From the NCBI GenBank assembly GCA_902780525.1, contig CACZFL010000012.1, positions 16,835-80,834 of the forward strand: a stretch of DNA of 64,000 nucleotides. The letters run 5' to 3'. The notes beneath the pieces were generated by a model that was given only the letters and a program-made list of their open reading frames with translations, was not told the origin of the DNA and made no database searches. Positions 9,285 to 17,792 of this stretch are shown piece by piece. Both the position numbers and the translations under genes were made by a program. Source of the stretch: an uncultured bacterium. GTDB taxonomy: Bacteria > Cyanobacteriota > Vampirovibrionia > Gastranaerophilales > Gastranaerophilaceae. How positions within the stretch are numbered: the first letter of the stretch is position 1; each line of letters starts with the position of its first letter.

Positions 9285-10109
9285 CTATATCAAATCAACT
9301 ATTTCATCTAATGCCGAAAGGACATCCTGTTTTTCAATCTGTAATTTTTCGGCAATTTCCGTAATTGGTAAATTCTGTTTATATTTTAAATCAAAAATTT
9401 TAAGAATGTTTAATTCCGGTTTCTGCTCGTTTAACTCTGCAAGTTTATTTTCAAGATTTTGTATGTCGATGTCTTCGTTATGTGTTTCGGGAACATAATT
9501 AAATAACGAATAATCTACCGGTTTAAACGCAGGTTCTGTATTTTCTGCAGTATTGTATTCCTCTATGGTTGCGTCTGCAGGTTCCAGCGTTAAACTGTTC
9601 TCTATCCCAAAATCCTGTTCCGGGTTGTCTTCATTATCGTCAAAAAGCGTTATATCAATATTGTCATTTTCGTTTAAGTTTTGTTCAATATTTTCAAATT
9701 CGTTATTATCAATAATAAAGTTTTCGTCAACTCCTAATAGATTATCTTCATTTGAAGCAAATTCAATAGGCTCAAGACTGTTTTCAAACCCTTCTTCAAT
9801 AGGGTCTAGGTTTTCAACTTCATCAGAGATAAGCTCATTAGTTTCTGTGATATTTTCTTCAAAAACATCCTCAACCGGCTCCAGAGTTTCCACTTCGTCA
9901 GAGATAATATCATTAGGCTCTGTGACATTTTCTTCAAAGCTTTCTTCAACCGGCTCCAGAGTTTCCACTTCGTCAGAGATAAGCTCATTGGTTTCTGTGA
10001 TATTTTCTTCAAAAACATCCTCAACCGGCTCCAGAGTTTCTACTTCGTCAGAGATAATATCATTGGTTTCTGTGATATTTTCTTCAAAAACATCCTCAAC
10101 CGGCTCCAA
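9285..10109 (-). CDS. Acidic repeat protein, C-terminal fragment (frameshifted)
   Basis: This frame carries four to five 25-residue acidic repeats of the form DEVETLEPVEDVFEEN followed by ITETNDIIS, then about 110 acidic residues and a C-terminal LPITEIAEKLQIEKQDVLSA segment that resembles a small helix-turn-helix (as in sigma-70 region 4). The only available start is a TTG inside a repeat, without a ribosome binding site. It is therefore best read as the 3' part of one gene that began at 10888 and lost frame near 10135. Its stop directly precedes the ATPase gene, so translation may be coupled. Confidence 0.6.
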   Translation of the reverse strand: MEPVEDVFEENITETNDIISDEVETLEPVEDVFEENITETNELISDEVETLEPVEESFEENVTEPNDIISDEVETLEPVEDVFEENITETNELISDEVENLDPIEEGFENSLEPIEFASNEDNLLGVDENFIIDNNEFENIEQNLNENDNIDITLFDDNEDNPEQDFGIENSLTLEPADATIEEYNTAENTEPAFKPVDYSLFNYVPETHNEDIDIQNLENKLAELNEQKPELNILKIFDLKYKQNLPITEIAEKLQIEKQDVLSALDEIVDLI

Positions 10110-10245
10110 AGTTTCTACTTCGTCAGAGATAATACCGGCTCCAGAGTTTCTACTTCGTCAGAGATAATATCATTAGGCTCTGTGACATTTTCTTCAAAAC
10201 TTTCTTCAACCGGCTCCAGAGTTTCTACTTCGTCAGAAACAATAT
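9805..10245 (-). repeat. 75-bp in-frame tandem repeat array with an internal 40-bp deletion
   Basis: About six units encode a 25-residue acidic repeat (DEVETLEPV...FEEN...DIIS). Units alternate between two variants (EDVFEENITETN and EESFEENVTEPN), which suggests duplication of pairs. One unit, near 10115-10150, is only 35 bp long: 40 bp are missing, which is not a multiple of three and breaks the frame. Confidence 0.85.
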
Positions 10246-10888
10246 CAAAGCTTTCCGTACTAACTTCAATCTCTTCTGTCCCTTCAAAATCTTCAATGTT
10301 GTTTTCAGGTTCATTTTCCGGAGAAGCATCTGTTTGTCCGACTTCTTCGGCAACTGTATTTTCAATGTCGAGTTCAAACAATTCTGACTCTTCTTCTGTG
10401 AATTCCGGCTGGGAATCTTCAGTCAAAGCTACACTATCAGATTCTGCCATATTATCGGTTTTATTACTTTCTGCAATTGATGAACTGTCGATTGAGTTTA
10501 TCATTTTGTCTACTAGTTTAACGTTTGCTTTTTGTTCATCATTGATTTGATATTCACTTATAGGTGTAATATCATTTTCCAGTTCCGAAGGAACTTCTTC
10601 ATTTGGCTCTGCTGCCGGTAATACAATTTGTCTTTCCCTTGTTATCTCACGGTGTTTCAACTCAGAGTGGAAGTTCATTCTTTTGGGAACCGTTATTACA
10701 GATACAGAAACCAGTTTCTGAAGATATGATAAAATTACATCTTTATCTCTGACTGATTCAAGGACGGTTTTTGAATGTTTGTAAACATCATCAATGATAT
10801 CATCTAAAATAGCATCATATCCGTTAAATTTTCTGTTACTTTTTACGAGATTTTCTATTATGTTGTAATATTTATTATCTTTTTCCAT
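10115..10888 (-). CDS. Acidic repeat protein, N-terminal fragment (frameshifted)
   Basis: This 257-residue frame has a distinct N-terminal helical domain (about residues 1-90, MEKDNKYYNIIENLVKSNRK; DVILSYLQKLVSVSVITVP), a long acidic low-complexity region, and one and a half copies of the 25-residue repeat before it terminates early after LEPVLSLTK. The downstream frame resumes the same repeat at once. The intact product would be roughly 530 residues and cytosolic. It follows the membrane protein gene by 20 bases and precedes the ATPase gene, so all three are likely one transcript. I do not recognise the N-terminal domain. Confidence 0.65.
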   Translation of the reverse strand: MEKDNKYYNIIENLVKSNRKFNGYDAILDDIIDDVYKHSKTVLESVRDKDVILSYLQKLVSVSVITVPKRMNFHSELKHREITRERQIVLPAAEPNEEVPSELENDITPISEYQINDEQKANVKLVDKMINSIDSSSIAESNKTDNMAESDSVALTEDSQPEFTEEESELFELDIENTVAEEVGQTDASPENEPENNIEDFEGTEEIEVSTESFDIVSDEVETLEPVEESFEENVTEPNDIISDEVETLEPVLSLTK

Positions 10889-10908
10889 CTATACTCTCTT
10901 ATCTGTTC

Positions 10909-12564
10909 TTATAAATGAATTATCAATATAGGATTACCCTGCAGTTTGCCAAAAGACTCAATATTTGAGCTTGTACTTATGCTTGTGGCATTTCTTATCG
11001 TGTTTATAATAACTTCATCAACCGATTTTTCTCCGCTGGAATCTTTTAGACCGACAATATCAAACTTACCTTTGTCAGCATTATAAGTAAGTTCAACCGT
11101 AATTCTGTTAGAAATTGGTGGTCTTGTTAACAAAAGTAATTCTGACTTAAGGTTAAGCTGAATAACTTTACCCAATTTAATTAGATATCTCTTAGCAGAA
11201 GTATTTGATGCATATCCTGCTGGTACTTCCCAGTCAACTTTCAGGTTCGATACCAATACAGAGGCATCCAGGTGTTGCTCTATTGCCGGAATTGATACGG
11301 AAGCAGCATCTTCAGTCTGACTCGGAATATTGGTTAATGTATCAACTGTTTCATTTGGCATTGCATCTTCTTTTTTTACATTATCCTCTGCAATTAGCTC
11401 AGAATTGGCATTGTTGTCCGATTCTGCCGTTATTGCGGGCAGCATATCTTCGGATGGTAACGCGTTATTATTTTGGGCAATGTTTGTATAAGCGTAGAAT
11501 CCGCAGGCTGCTGCGAGAATCAATAGTAAAACAAGTATTCTTTTAGAAGAGCTGCCTTTTTTACCGGTCGGAATACCTTTTTGTTCGTCATTAAATAAAG
11601 AGTCTATCTGTACGCTGTTGTCCGGCTGATTTTCAGCTTCGTTTTGCTCATCGTCAATTGTTACATTTGGAGTAATTTCCGTTGAATACTCCAAAGAGTT
11701 ATACAAATCGTCACTGTCAATGTCATTATTGACATCGAACATTTCGTCCAGGTCCTTTTCTGTTATACCGTTATCAGTATTTAATCCGGTATTTTCACTG
11801 ATATTCGGTGTTGCATCAGGAACTGCAGAAACGAATTTGAACAGAGTATTTGCTTTAAAAGCTTTAGCTAAAGTCTTTCTGGCACTGGCAGAAGTAATCA
11901 GAATCTGCATAAGTTTTGCAATGTTTTCGTTATTAATTGTTCCGTCAACAAAACTATACAACATTTCTCTTGAATCGCTGAATGAGTCAGGCACTTCTGA
12001 TAGGTATGATTCTATATCGTAATAAGATACCAAATGCCTTTCATCAATGTAATAGTATTCTTCTTTTAAGTTATTTCTGTCAATATTTTCAGGACGTATA
12101 AAACCGGCTACTTTGTATCCGGATAAATCTGAATTTAATTGTATAAACATATAAGCAGCAGGATTTATGCCCAAATCAAAATGAAATTTAGGAATGCTTA
12201 ATTCGTCGTTTGAAAAATATACACGAACATCAATGTAAGCTCCGTTTAAATATATATCTGCTATGTCTATATTTTCGATTACTTTTTGTATCTTGTGCAG
12301 ACCGGTCAATGCATCCGATTGAATGTTATTCGAGTTAAAATATCTTTCTGCTAATTTAACTGCTAATACGTTTGCAACAGCTCTGTTACGCATACTACCG
12401 TCGGATATTGAACTGCAAATATTTTGTGCAATCTCAATATCGTCTGCATATATTGTCATTAAATCATTATCCACAAACACTCTCCCATGCTCGTATTTAT
12501 CATACCATAATAAACGAAAAAAATCCATATTTGCCATGCCTTCTGGACTTATGTTGACAAACAT
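10909..12564 (-). CDS. Single-pass membrane protein with a TonB-like C-terminal domain
   Basis: The 551-residue protein has an alpha/beta N-terminal domain (about 1-235), an acidic linker, one membrane segment preceded by lysines (about 343-362, KRILVLLLILAAACGFYAY), a second polar linker and a C-terminal domain (about 435-551). That last domain (NRITVELTYNADKGKFDIVG; SVDEVIINTIRNAT; NPILIIHL) has the pattern seen in TonB/TolA-type C-terminal domains, placing it outside the inner membrane. That similarity is by eye and tentative. An alternative start, ATG 12528, has AGAAGG at 8 bases, while 12564 has no clear site. It heads the minus-strand set with the repeat protein and ATPase, hinting at an envelope-to-cytoplasm complex. 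Confidence 0.75.
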   Translation of the reverse strand: MFVNISPEGMANMDFFRLLWYDKYEHGRVFVDNDLMTIYADDIEIAQNICSSISDGSMRNRAVANVLAVKLAERYFNSNNIQSDALTGLHKIQKVIENIDIADIYLNGAYIDVRVYFSNDELSIPKFHFDLGINPAAYMFIQLNSDLSGYKVAGFIRPENIDRNNLKEEYYYIDERHLVSYYDIESYLSEVPDSFSDSREMLYSFVDGTINNENIAKLMQILITSASARKTLAKAFKANTLFKFVSAVPDATPNISENTGLNTDNGITEKDLDEMFDVNNDIDSDDLYNSLEYSTEITPNVTIDDEQNEAENQPDNSVQIDSLFNDEQKGIPTGKKGSSSKRILVLLLILAAACGFYAYTNIAQNNNALPSEDMLPAITAESDNNANSELIAEDNVKKEDAMPNETVDTLTNIPSQTEDAASVSIPAIEQHLDASVLVSNLKVDWEVPAGYASNTSAKRYLIKLGKVIQLNLKSELLLLTRPPISNRITVELTYNADKGKFDIVGLKDSSGEKSVDEVIINTIRNATSISTSSNIESFGKLQGNPILIIHL

Positions 12565-12607
12565 ATTTTAATAATTAAATCATATAGTGGATATTTATCC
12601 TAACTCT

Positions 12608-12634
12608 TAAAGTTTTAATATTTTTTTCCGACGA
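12608..12634 (+). promoter_or_regulatory. Probable sigma-28 promoter, weaker -10
   Basis: A perfect TAAAGTTT (12608-12615), an exact 11-base spacer and TCCGACGA (12627-12634; 5 of 8 matches to GCCGATAA). It lies 22 bases before the transglycosylase ATG. The -10 is imperfect, but spacing and -35 agree with the two exact copies in the window. Confidence 0.65.
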
Positions 12635-12656
12635 AAAGAATGAAAGGATTAAATTT

Positions 12657-13322
12657 ATGTTTTCATCAATGTTACAAAGTTTGTTAGCAACATCGGGTCA
12701 GTCAAGTGCTATGCAGAGAGCTGTCCAGATGAACAACTATGTTAATAAATATAATGACGTGTGGGCACCTGTTGAAAAGACTACGGTACAAAATTCGCAA
12801 TTGGATAAAACAACGGTTCAGTCATTTGATAAGGTCTTGCAAAATTCTGCCACGGTTAAATTTGGGGATTTGCTCACAAGACCGATAACAAAGGTTAATG
12901 CTTCAATATATACGGCTCAGGCACAGGGCACAAATAAAGTTTCCCCGAAACAAAGAATTCAGGATATTGTTTCCAGAATGTCAAAAAAACACGGCGTTGA
13001 TGAAAAACTTGTAAATGCTCTTATAAAACAAGAATCAGGATTTAATCCTAATGCAAAATCTAAAGTAGGAGCTATGGGACTTATGCAGTTGATGCCTTCT
13101 ACGGCAAAAGGGCTGGGTGTTACCAATCCTATGGATCCGGAACAAAATGTCGAAGGCGGAGTTAAGTATTTAAAATCAATGCTCAACAAATATAACGGTA
13201 ATATTATTCTTGCGCTTGCTGCATATAATGCAGGTCCGGGAGCTGTTGATAAGTATGATGGTGTTCCACCGTACAAAGAAACACAAAATTACGTAAAATC
13301 AATTCTTGCAAATTACCTGTAA
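12657..13322 (+). CDS. Lytic transglycosylase (SLT/GH23 domain), probably flagellar
   Basis: Residues 100-221 form a typical SLT domain: catalytic Glu126 in [21 protein letters not shown], the NVEGGVKYL helix and [10 protein letters not shown]. Such enzymes cleave the MurNAc-GlcNAc bond with formation of 1,6-anhydro-MurNAc. There is no Sec signal peptide; the polar N-terminus ([20 protein letters not shown]) and SFDKVLQ resemble export-apparatus substrates, so secretion through the flagellar type III system is plausible. The upstream sigma-28-like promoter supports a role in opening peptidoglycan for the flagellum. AAAGG precedes the ATG at 9 bases. The enzyme family is firm; the flagellar role is inferred. 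Confidence 0.88.
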   Translation: MFSSMLQSLLATSGQSSAMQRAVQMNNYVNKYNDVWAPVEKTTVQNSQLDKTTVQSFDKVLQNSATVKFGDLLTRPITKVNASIYTAQAQGTNKVSPKQRIQDIVSRMSKKHGVDEKLVNALIKQESGFNPNAKSKVGAMGLMQLMPSTAKGLGVTNPMDPEQNVEGGVKYLKSMLNKYNGNIILALAAYNAGPGAVDKYDGVPPYKETQNYVKSILANYL

Positions 13323-13323
13323 T

Positions 13324-15285
13324 TCAGGCTTTTAAATTTTGCAATTTTTCCATTGCTTCTCGTTCTCTGTCTTCTTTTGCGTGAATTCTTCTTGTGTTCC
13401 GGTATGTTAATCTCGGAATAAACCAGCCTAATATGTATGGTGAGATGAATATTGTTGTTAGCAGTCCCGGTACAGAGTTCAAACCTCTTGCTATTGCCGT
13501 AATTTTACTGTTACCGCCTTTTGATGCGCCCTTCATAAGTTTTGTTATCATTTCATTAATTGATTTTTTATCTGTTGATAAACCAAGTTTTTCTGCTTGT
13601 TTTTCTATGTTTTCCATAAACGAAATAATCTTTTTGTTCGCATCTTCTTTTGTTAGTTTTGCAGCTTCTTCAAGTTTTAGTGTCTTTTCGTTAAATACTT
13701 CATTTATGCCTTCCGATTTAGAAAGTATTTTCTGTAAATCGCCGCCGTTCTTGTCTATATATTTACAGAAGTTAACCATCTTTTCTTTTGTATTTACGTT
13801 ATCGTAAAGCGCAGTAATTTCGGAATTTGAAAGTACGTGAGCTTTGCTGTACGGATTTAACAGGTCAAGAGTTGTTTTTAACCCGCTCTTTGTTCTGTCT
13901 TTTTGCATCAGTACGTAACCGGAGTTCTTTTCGTATGATGTTACCAGCGCTCTTGTCATCATAGGTACTGCAAATACAACTGCCAGAGATGATGTTATAT
14001 CTCTGATTATAATTTCCCAAAGCTCTGTGAGGTCTTTTTTGTCTGTGTGCTCATCGACCTGTGCTCGACTATATGCTCTCATACATCTTGGCGTAATCAG
14101 ACCAAACAAGGATAAACCTGCCATAAGCGAGTTTGTAAAATTATGGCCGTTGTATTCAAGTTCGGATGAAACAAATTCGTTTTTGTTCTTTTCAACTGCT
14201 TTTCCGATTTTTTCGATAAATTTTGAGTTTTTGCCCTTAAATGCAATATTTTCTGCTGCAGGGTTTTCCTGCTGCTGAACTTTCTTTCTTGCACCCGGTG
14301 CAGTGTTGCTTCTGAGATAAAGCTTAGGTAATACAGATAACATTCCGAGAGTTGCAGTAATCATAGTGATATTCATTAATATACGTTTGCCCAGCGCATT
14401 GTGTTTAAAGCTTTCTGCAACAGCTCCGTCAAGCTTGTCGAGGTTTTTGTTAAATTTGATAGCATCATTTGTATATTTTAACAATCCATCAAAGGCTTTT
14501 TTTGTATCAAATGTCTTTACATCTTTTTCACCATATACTCCGAATTTTACTTTCTGGAGCATATTCAAATCTTCGCTAGTATTGTATTTTAAACTGTTTA
14601 TACGAGCAGTAATTTTTTCCATACGTTCCGAACGGTAACGGCTTTTGCCCATAACCTTCTCTAGTTTTGCATCTTCAGGAATATTTTCATACTTATTGAG
14701 CTGCTTCATTATGTAGTCTGTAGATGCATCAAGTTCCTCTTTCGTTCTGTCACCGATAGTTTCCTTCAGTATAATATTAATGTTTTTCCTGAGAAACTCT
14801 TCTTTAAACTTTGTGCTGTTTTTTAATAGCTCTCTGTTAAAATCAGGAGATGAAACCATCTCTTTAAGGCTGTTTCCGAAACGCTTAATCAACTCTGTAT
14901 TTACACTTGTGGACTGACCAAATGTTTTTGATGCAAGCCACAGGCAAAGCGGTGCCATTGCCATCATGCAAGGACCGGTAAGTCCTTCTCTGCCAAGTAC
15001 TTCAAACCCTTCCTGAATGTTGTATTCGCCTGTAACTTCTTTATCACGTAAAAATCCTGCGCATGTTCTTGGAAGTGTCATTCCCAGAAAATCCTGGATT
15101 AAGAACAAAACCAAGAATCCGCCGCTTTCAATTTTATTCATAAGCCAGCCGGATTTGTTGAGAAAAGTATCAATTCCGCCCTTGAACGCAGGCGTATAAC
15201 CGGTATTGTTGTTATTATTCTTATTGTAAATGCCGGGGGTTTTATTTGATAATATTATATTTTGATTATTAATTTCCAAAACCAT
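13324..15285 (-). CDS. Large membrane protein of unknown, lineage-type family
   Basis: With ATG 15285 (GGAAGG four bases upstream) the protein has 653 residues; a TTG at 15369 would add 28 residues but has no ribosome binding site. Several hydrophobic segments are seen (GGFLVLFLIQDFLGMTLP; MMAMAPLCLWLASKTFG; ITMITATLGMLSVLPKLYL; SSLAVVFAVPMMTRALV; LLTTIFISPYILGWFIP), separated by lysine-rich helical stretches. It contains AFKGG and NIAFKGKN. The gene at 33234-35333 has a similar plan, so the two look like distant paralogues. It is convergent with, and one base from, the transglycosylase gene. I recognise no function. Confidence 0.72.
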   Translation of the reverse strand: MVLEINNQNIILSNKTPGIYNKNNNNNTGYTPAFKGGIDTFLNKSGWLMNKIESGGFLVLFLIQDFLGMTLPRTCAGFLRDKEVTGEYNIQEGFEVLGREGLTGPCMMAMAPLCLWLASKTFGQSTSVNTELIKRFGNSLKEMVSSPDFNRELLKNSTKFKEEFLRKNINIILKETIGDRTKEELDASTDYIMKQLNKYENIPEDAKLEKVMGKSRYRSERMEKITARINSLKYNTSEDLNMLQKVKFGVYGEKDVKTFDTKKAFDGLLKYTNDAIKFNKNLDKLDGAVAESFKHNALGKRILMNITMITATLGMLSVLPKLYLRSNTAPGARKKVQQQENPAAENIAFKGKNSKFIEKIGKAVEKNKNEFVSSELEYNGHNFTNSLMAGLSLFGLITPRCMRAYSRAQVDEHTDKKDLTELWEIIIRDITSSLAVVFAVPMMTRALVTSYEKNSGYVLMQKDRTKSGLKTTLDLLNPYSKAHVLSNSEITALYDNVNTKEKMVNFCKYIDKNGGDLQKILSKSEGINEVFNEKTLKLEEAAKLTKEDANKKIISFMENIEKQAEKLGLSTDKKSINEMITKLMKGASKGGNSKITAIARGLNSVPGLLTTIFISPYILGWFIPRLTYRNTRRIHAKEDREREAMEKLQNLKA

Positions 15286-15419
15286 GTAACCTTCCACAGT
15301 ACAACCTATATATTTAATAAAGTAATCGGCATCTCTAAATTTGCCATATAATCCATGCCCAATTAACAATTTGTTACAAATGGGTAAATATATTTTCCTC
15401 TTAGATGCATAGACCGTGG

Positions 15420-15425
15420 TATAAT
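15420..15425 (+). promoter_or_regulatory. Extended -10 promoter element before ychF
   Basis: TGGTATAAT is an extended -10 (TGn-TATAAT), 30 bases before the ychF ATG. I see no good -35, as is common with extended -10 promoters. Confidence 0.5.
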
Positions 15426-15455
15426 TATGTTATAGATAATCAGAGAGGAAAAAAC

Positions 15456-16553
15456 ATGTTAAGAGCCGGAATTGTAGGACTTCCGAATGTCGGAAAATCA
15501 ACTTTATTTAATGCACTTACCGCAACAAAGAATGCACAGAGTGCAAATTACCCGTTTTGTACAATAGAACCGAATGTCGGTGTTGTTACAGTCCCGGATG
15601 AAAGGCTTAAAATACTTGCTGATATGTGCAAGTCAAAAGAAATTATCCCGACAGTAATAGAGTTTGTTGATATTGCTGGACTTGTAAAGGGTGCAAGTCA
15701 GGGGGAAGGACTTGGAAACCAGTTTTTGCATAATATCAGAGAAGTCGATGCAATAATACAGGTTGTAAGATGCTTTGATGATGAAAATACTATTCATGTT
15801 GAAGGTAAAGTTGATCCCATATCCGATATAGAAACAATTAATACTGAACTTGCATTAGCTGATATTGCATCGATAGAAAGGCGTATTGCAAGAATATCAA
15901 AACAGGCAAAAGGCGGTGATAAGGAGGCCGTTCTTGAAAATAATGCCCTTACAAAACTTAATGAGCTGCTTCAGGAAGGTCATTTTATAAATCTTAAGGA
16001 TTATTTCAACGAAGATGAGATTGCTGTTATTAAACCTCTTAATCTTATGTCTGTGAAACCTGTTATATATTGTGCAAATGTCTCAGAATTCGATTTAAAA
16101 GAAGGAAATGAATACACAAAACGAGTTGAAGAGTATGCAAAAAAACAGGGTGCAGAAACGGTAATAATCTGTGCAAGAATAGAAGAAGAACTTGTAGAAC
16201 TCGGTGAAGAAGGTGCAAAAGAATATCTTGCCGAACTTGGTATTTCGGATAGCGGTATTGATAAGATGATTAAATCTGTTTATTCTCTTTTAAATCTTAT
16301 AACATTTATTACAGCAGGTGAAAAAGAAACACGTGCCTGGACTTGTTCTGCCGGAACTAAAGCTCCTCAGGCAGCAGGGGTTATTCATACGGATTTTGAA
16401 AAAGGATTCATACGAGCCGAAGTTACAAGCTATAAAGATTTTGTAGAAAACGGCTCTTATACTGCTTGCAAAGATAAAGGTGTAACACGCCTTGAAGGAA
16501 AAGATTATATTGTACAGGATGGTGACATTGTTCACTTCAGGTTTGCTGTATAG
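15456..16553 (+). CDS. ychF: Redox-regulated ATPase YchF (Obg-family P-loop protein)
   Basis: With ATG 15456, preceded by AGAGG, the protein has 365 residues, the usual YchF length; the frame extends further upstream, but that part is not conserved. It has the P-loop GLPNVGKST (8-16), switch region EFVDIAGLVKGAS, NVSE in place of the GTPase NKxD motif (the reason YchF prefers ATP), and a C-terminal TGS-type domain (ACKDKGVTRLEGKDYIVQDG). It binds ribosomes and is linked to the oxidative stress response in E. coli. Its 3' end overlaps the convergent phage-like gene by 17 bases. Confidence 0.95.
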   Translation: MLRAGIVGLPNVGKSTLFNALTATKNAQSANYPFCTIEPNVGVVTVPDERLKILADMCKSKEIIPTVIEFVDIAGLVKGASQGEGLGNQFLHNIREVDAIIQVVRCFDDENTIHVEGKVDPISDIETINTELALADIASIERRIARISKQAKGGDKEAVLENNALTKLNELLQEGHFINLKDYFNEDEIAVIKPLNLMSVKPVIYCANVSEFDLKEGNEYTKRVEEYAKKQGAETVIICARIEEELVELGEEGAKEYLAELGISDSGIDKMIKSVYSLLNLITFITAGEKETRAWTCSAGTKAPQAAGVIHTDFEKGFIRAEVTSYKDFVENGSYTACKDKGVTRLEGKDYIVQDGDIVHFRFAV

Positions 16554-16836
16554 ACAGCCTTGCTTCGTTAATAATCCAGCCATCAGAACGAAAATGTGCA
16601 TAATTGTTATGCCCTCTGTATTTGCATCCTCTTGGACTGTTGTTTAGCCAGTCTTCCAATATTTTGAGTGCATACTGCATAAGTTCTTTCCCGTAACGTT
16701 CAATAAGCTTTTTGTATTGTGTTTCTGTAAGAATAACCGTATCTGACTCAGGTAAAGAAAATACTGATTTATAAGTGTTTCCTTTCGGCCTTCCGCCTTT
16801 TTTTCCGTTTTTCTTAAAATTGCTTTTTTTTGTCAA
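16537..16836 (-). CDS. Phage-like protein, replisome-organiser C-terminal type
   Basis: This 99-residue protein has a basic N-terminus (KKNGKKGGRPKGN) and a helical domain with LTETQYKKLIERYG, LKILEDWLNN and KYRGHNNYAHFRSDGWII. This L-x-x-x-x-Y-x-x-L...YG...L...W pattern is typical of small phage or mobile-element proteins related to the C-terminus of replisome organisers; I identify it by pattern only. The start is TTG with GGGGAA nine bases upstream. It overlaps the preceding gene by 23 bases in another frame, so translation is likely coupled, and it overlaps the ychF 3' end. Confidence 0.65.
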   Translation of the reverse strand: MTKKSNFKKNGKKGGRPKGNTYKSVFSLPESDTVILTETQYKKLIERYGKELMQYALKILEDWLNNSPRGCKYRGHNNYAHFRSDGWIINEARLSIQQT

Positions 16837-17032
16837 TATTCGGTTTCCCCAATTTCCTTACAAGTTCAATAACTGTTTCTTTCATTCGGCATCTAAAATA
16901 TTTCCCTGAAAAATAAATTTTGTAAATATTGCACTTTGAACAGTTGCATCCTATTTGGTAACACTCTTTTGCGGTAGGTGTCCAGTTTTTTGAATTTGTT
17001 TCACTACATGATACATTGTATTTATATATCAT
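16814..17032 (-). CDS. Small cysteine-rich protein, first gene of the phage-like operon
   Basis: This 72-residue protein contains a cysteine cluster (CYQIGCNCSKCNIYKIYF...FRC) that could bind zinc, followed by a helix (MKETVIELVRKLGKP). TGGAG precedes the ATG by five bases. It is transcribed divergently from the S24 repressor gene, from a promoter whose -35 overlaps the putative operator, so it is probably the main repressor target. I recognise no named family. Confidence 0.65.
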   Translation of the reverse strand: MIYKYNVSCSETNSKNWTPTAKECYQIGCNCSKCNIYKIYFSGKYFRCRMKETVIELVRKLGKPNIDKKKQF

Positions 17033-17116
17033 AAAACTCCAGCCCTTTTTTCTTCATAATTTGTGATAATATATTTGACAAAATGTCTTGTATATGATTA
17101 AATATCAACAAAAAGC

Positions 17117-17160
17117 TGACATTTGTATATTAATTGTAAGATAATATGATACAAATGTCA
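17117..17160. promoter_or_regulatory. Operator: perfect 12-bp inverted repeat between divergent promoters
   Basis: TGACATTTGTAT (17117-17128) and ATACAAATGTCA (17149-17160) are perfect inverted repeats 20 bases apart. A minus-strand promoter, TTGACA (17161-17156), N17, TACAAT (17138-17133), has its -35 inside the right arm. A plausible plus-strand promoter, CTGACA (17116-17121), N18, GATAAT (17140-17145), has its -35 in the left arm. A third, related GACAAAATGTC palindrome lies at 17077-17087. This is the usual geometry of a CI/LexA-type switch. Confidence 0.75.
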
Positions 17161-17180
17161 AGCGATATTTTACTAAAACG

Positions 17181-17792
17181 ATGAAACTTGATGAGTTAAT
17201 ACTATTAATATCCGAAAAAACAGGCGCTCCTGTAAGTCAGTCTTTGCTAGCTGAGTGCCTTGGAATAACAAGGCAAACTGTCTGTAACAGAATAAAAAAT
17301 CTTAGCGAAGTTACTGTTAGCGAGCTACAAAAAGCTGAAGAATTTTTCAAGGTTAAAATTTTTGATTCTTCACACTCTGATATTGCTTATGTTGATTATT
17401 ATGCCGATGTTTTTGCAAGCTGTGGAAACGGTAGTATTGTTTTTTCCAGTTCCAAAACAAAACTTCCTATTTCGGCTTCTATGATAAGAGGGTATTCGAA
17501 AAATAAACTGTATTCAATGATTAATGCCACCGGAAACAGTATGTCACCTGCGATTGAGGATGGTGATAAACTTATTGTTGAGCACTGGAGCGGTGAACAG
17601 ATTCAGGATGATAAAATTTATGTTTTCTGTTATAACAACGAGTTTTTTGTAAAACGTTTGTCGAAAAATATTGACGAGATTATTATAAAATCTGATAATC
17701 CTGAATACAGAACACGTACAATACCTTCAAAGGCTTTGTCGGAACTTGTTTTAATTGGTAAAATTGTTGCTGCGGTTAAATCTTTAGACTGA
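17181..17792 (+). CDS. S24-family self-cleaving repressor (CI/LexA-like)
   Basis: The 203-residue protein has an N-terminal helix-turn-helix (about 17-40, SLLAECLGITRQTVCNRIKN) and a C-terminal peptidase S24 domain. A Cys-Gly cleavage site (C81-G82 in FASCGNG), the nucleophile Ser120 (GNSMSP) and the base Lys158 (FFVKRL) are all present, so RecA-stimulated autocleavage is expected. It faces the two-gene operon across a perfect inverted repeat and most likely represses both directions. There is no integrase or structural phage gene nearby, so this is either a prophage remnant or a domesticated switch. Its stop abuts the aroA stop. Confidence 0.85.
   Translation: MKLDELILLISEKTGAPVSQSLLAECLGITRQTVCNRIKNLSEVTVSELQKAEEFFKVKIFDSSHSDIAYVDYYADVFASCGNGSIVFSSSKTKLPISASMIRGYSKNKLYSMINATGNSMSPAIEDGDKLIVEHWSGEQIQDDKIYVFCYNNEFFVKRLSKNIDEIIIKSDNPEYRTRTIPSKALSELVLIGKIVAAVKSLD

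Noticed and set aside
9805..10245. CRISPR-like array
   Set aside because: The repeats are contiguous, in-frame and coding, without unique spacers, and no cas genes are seen.
9553..10550. Plus-strand Ser-rich repeat frames opposite the acidic repeat protein
   Set aside because: They are the antisense reading of the 75-bp repeats. The minus strand fits the operon, has the start and ribosome binding sites, and codes for plausible acidic proteins.
15405..15455. Longer ychF frame starting at 15405
   Set aside because: It would cover the extended -10 promoter and the ribosome binding site; YchF proteins begin at the GIVGLPNVGKS region.
16537..17792. Complete prophage
   Set aside because: Only a repressor and two small genes are present, between the housekeeping genes ychF and aroA. 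No integrase, packaging or structural genes are seen.
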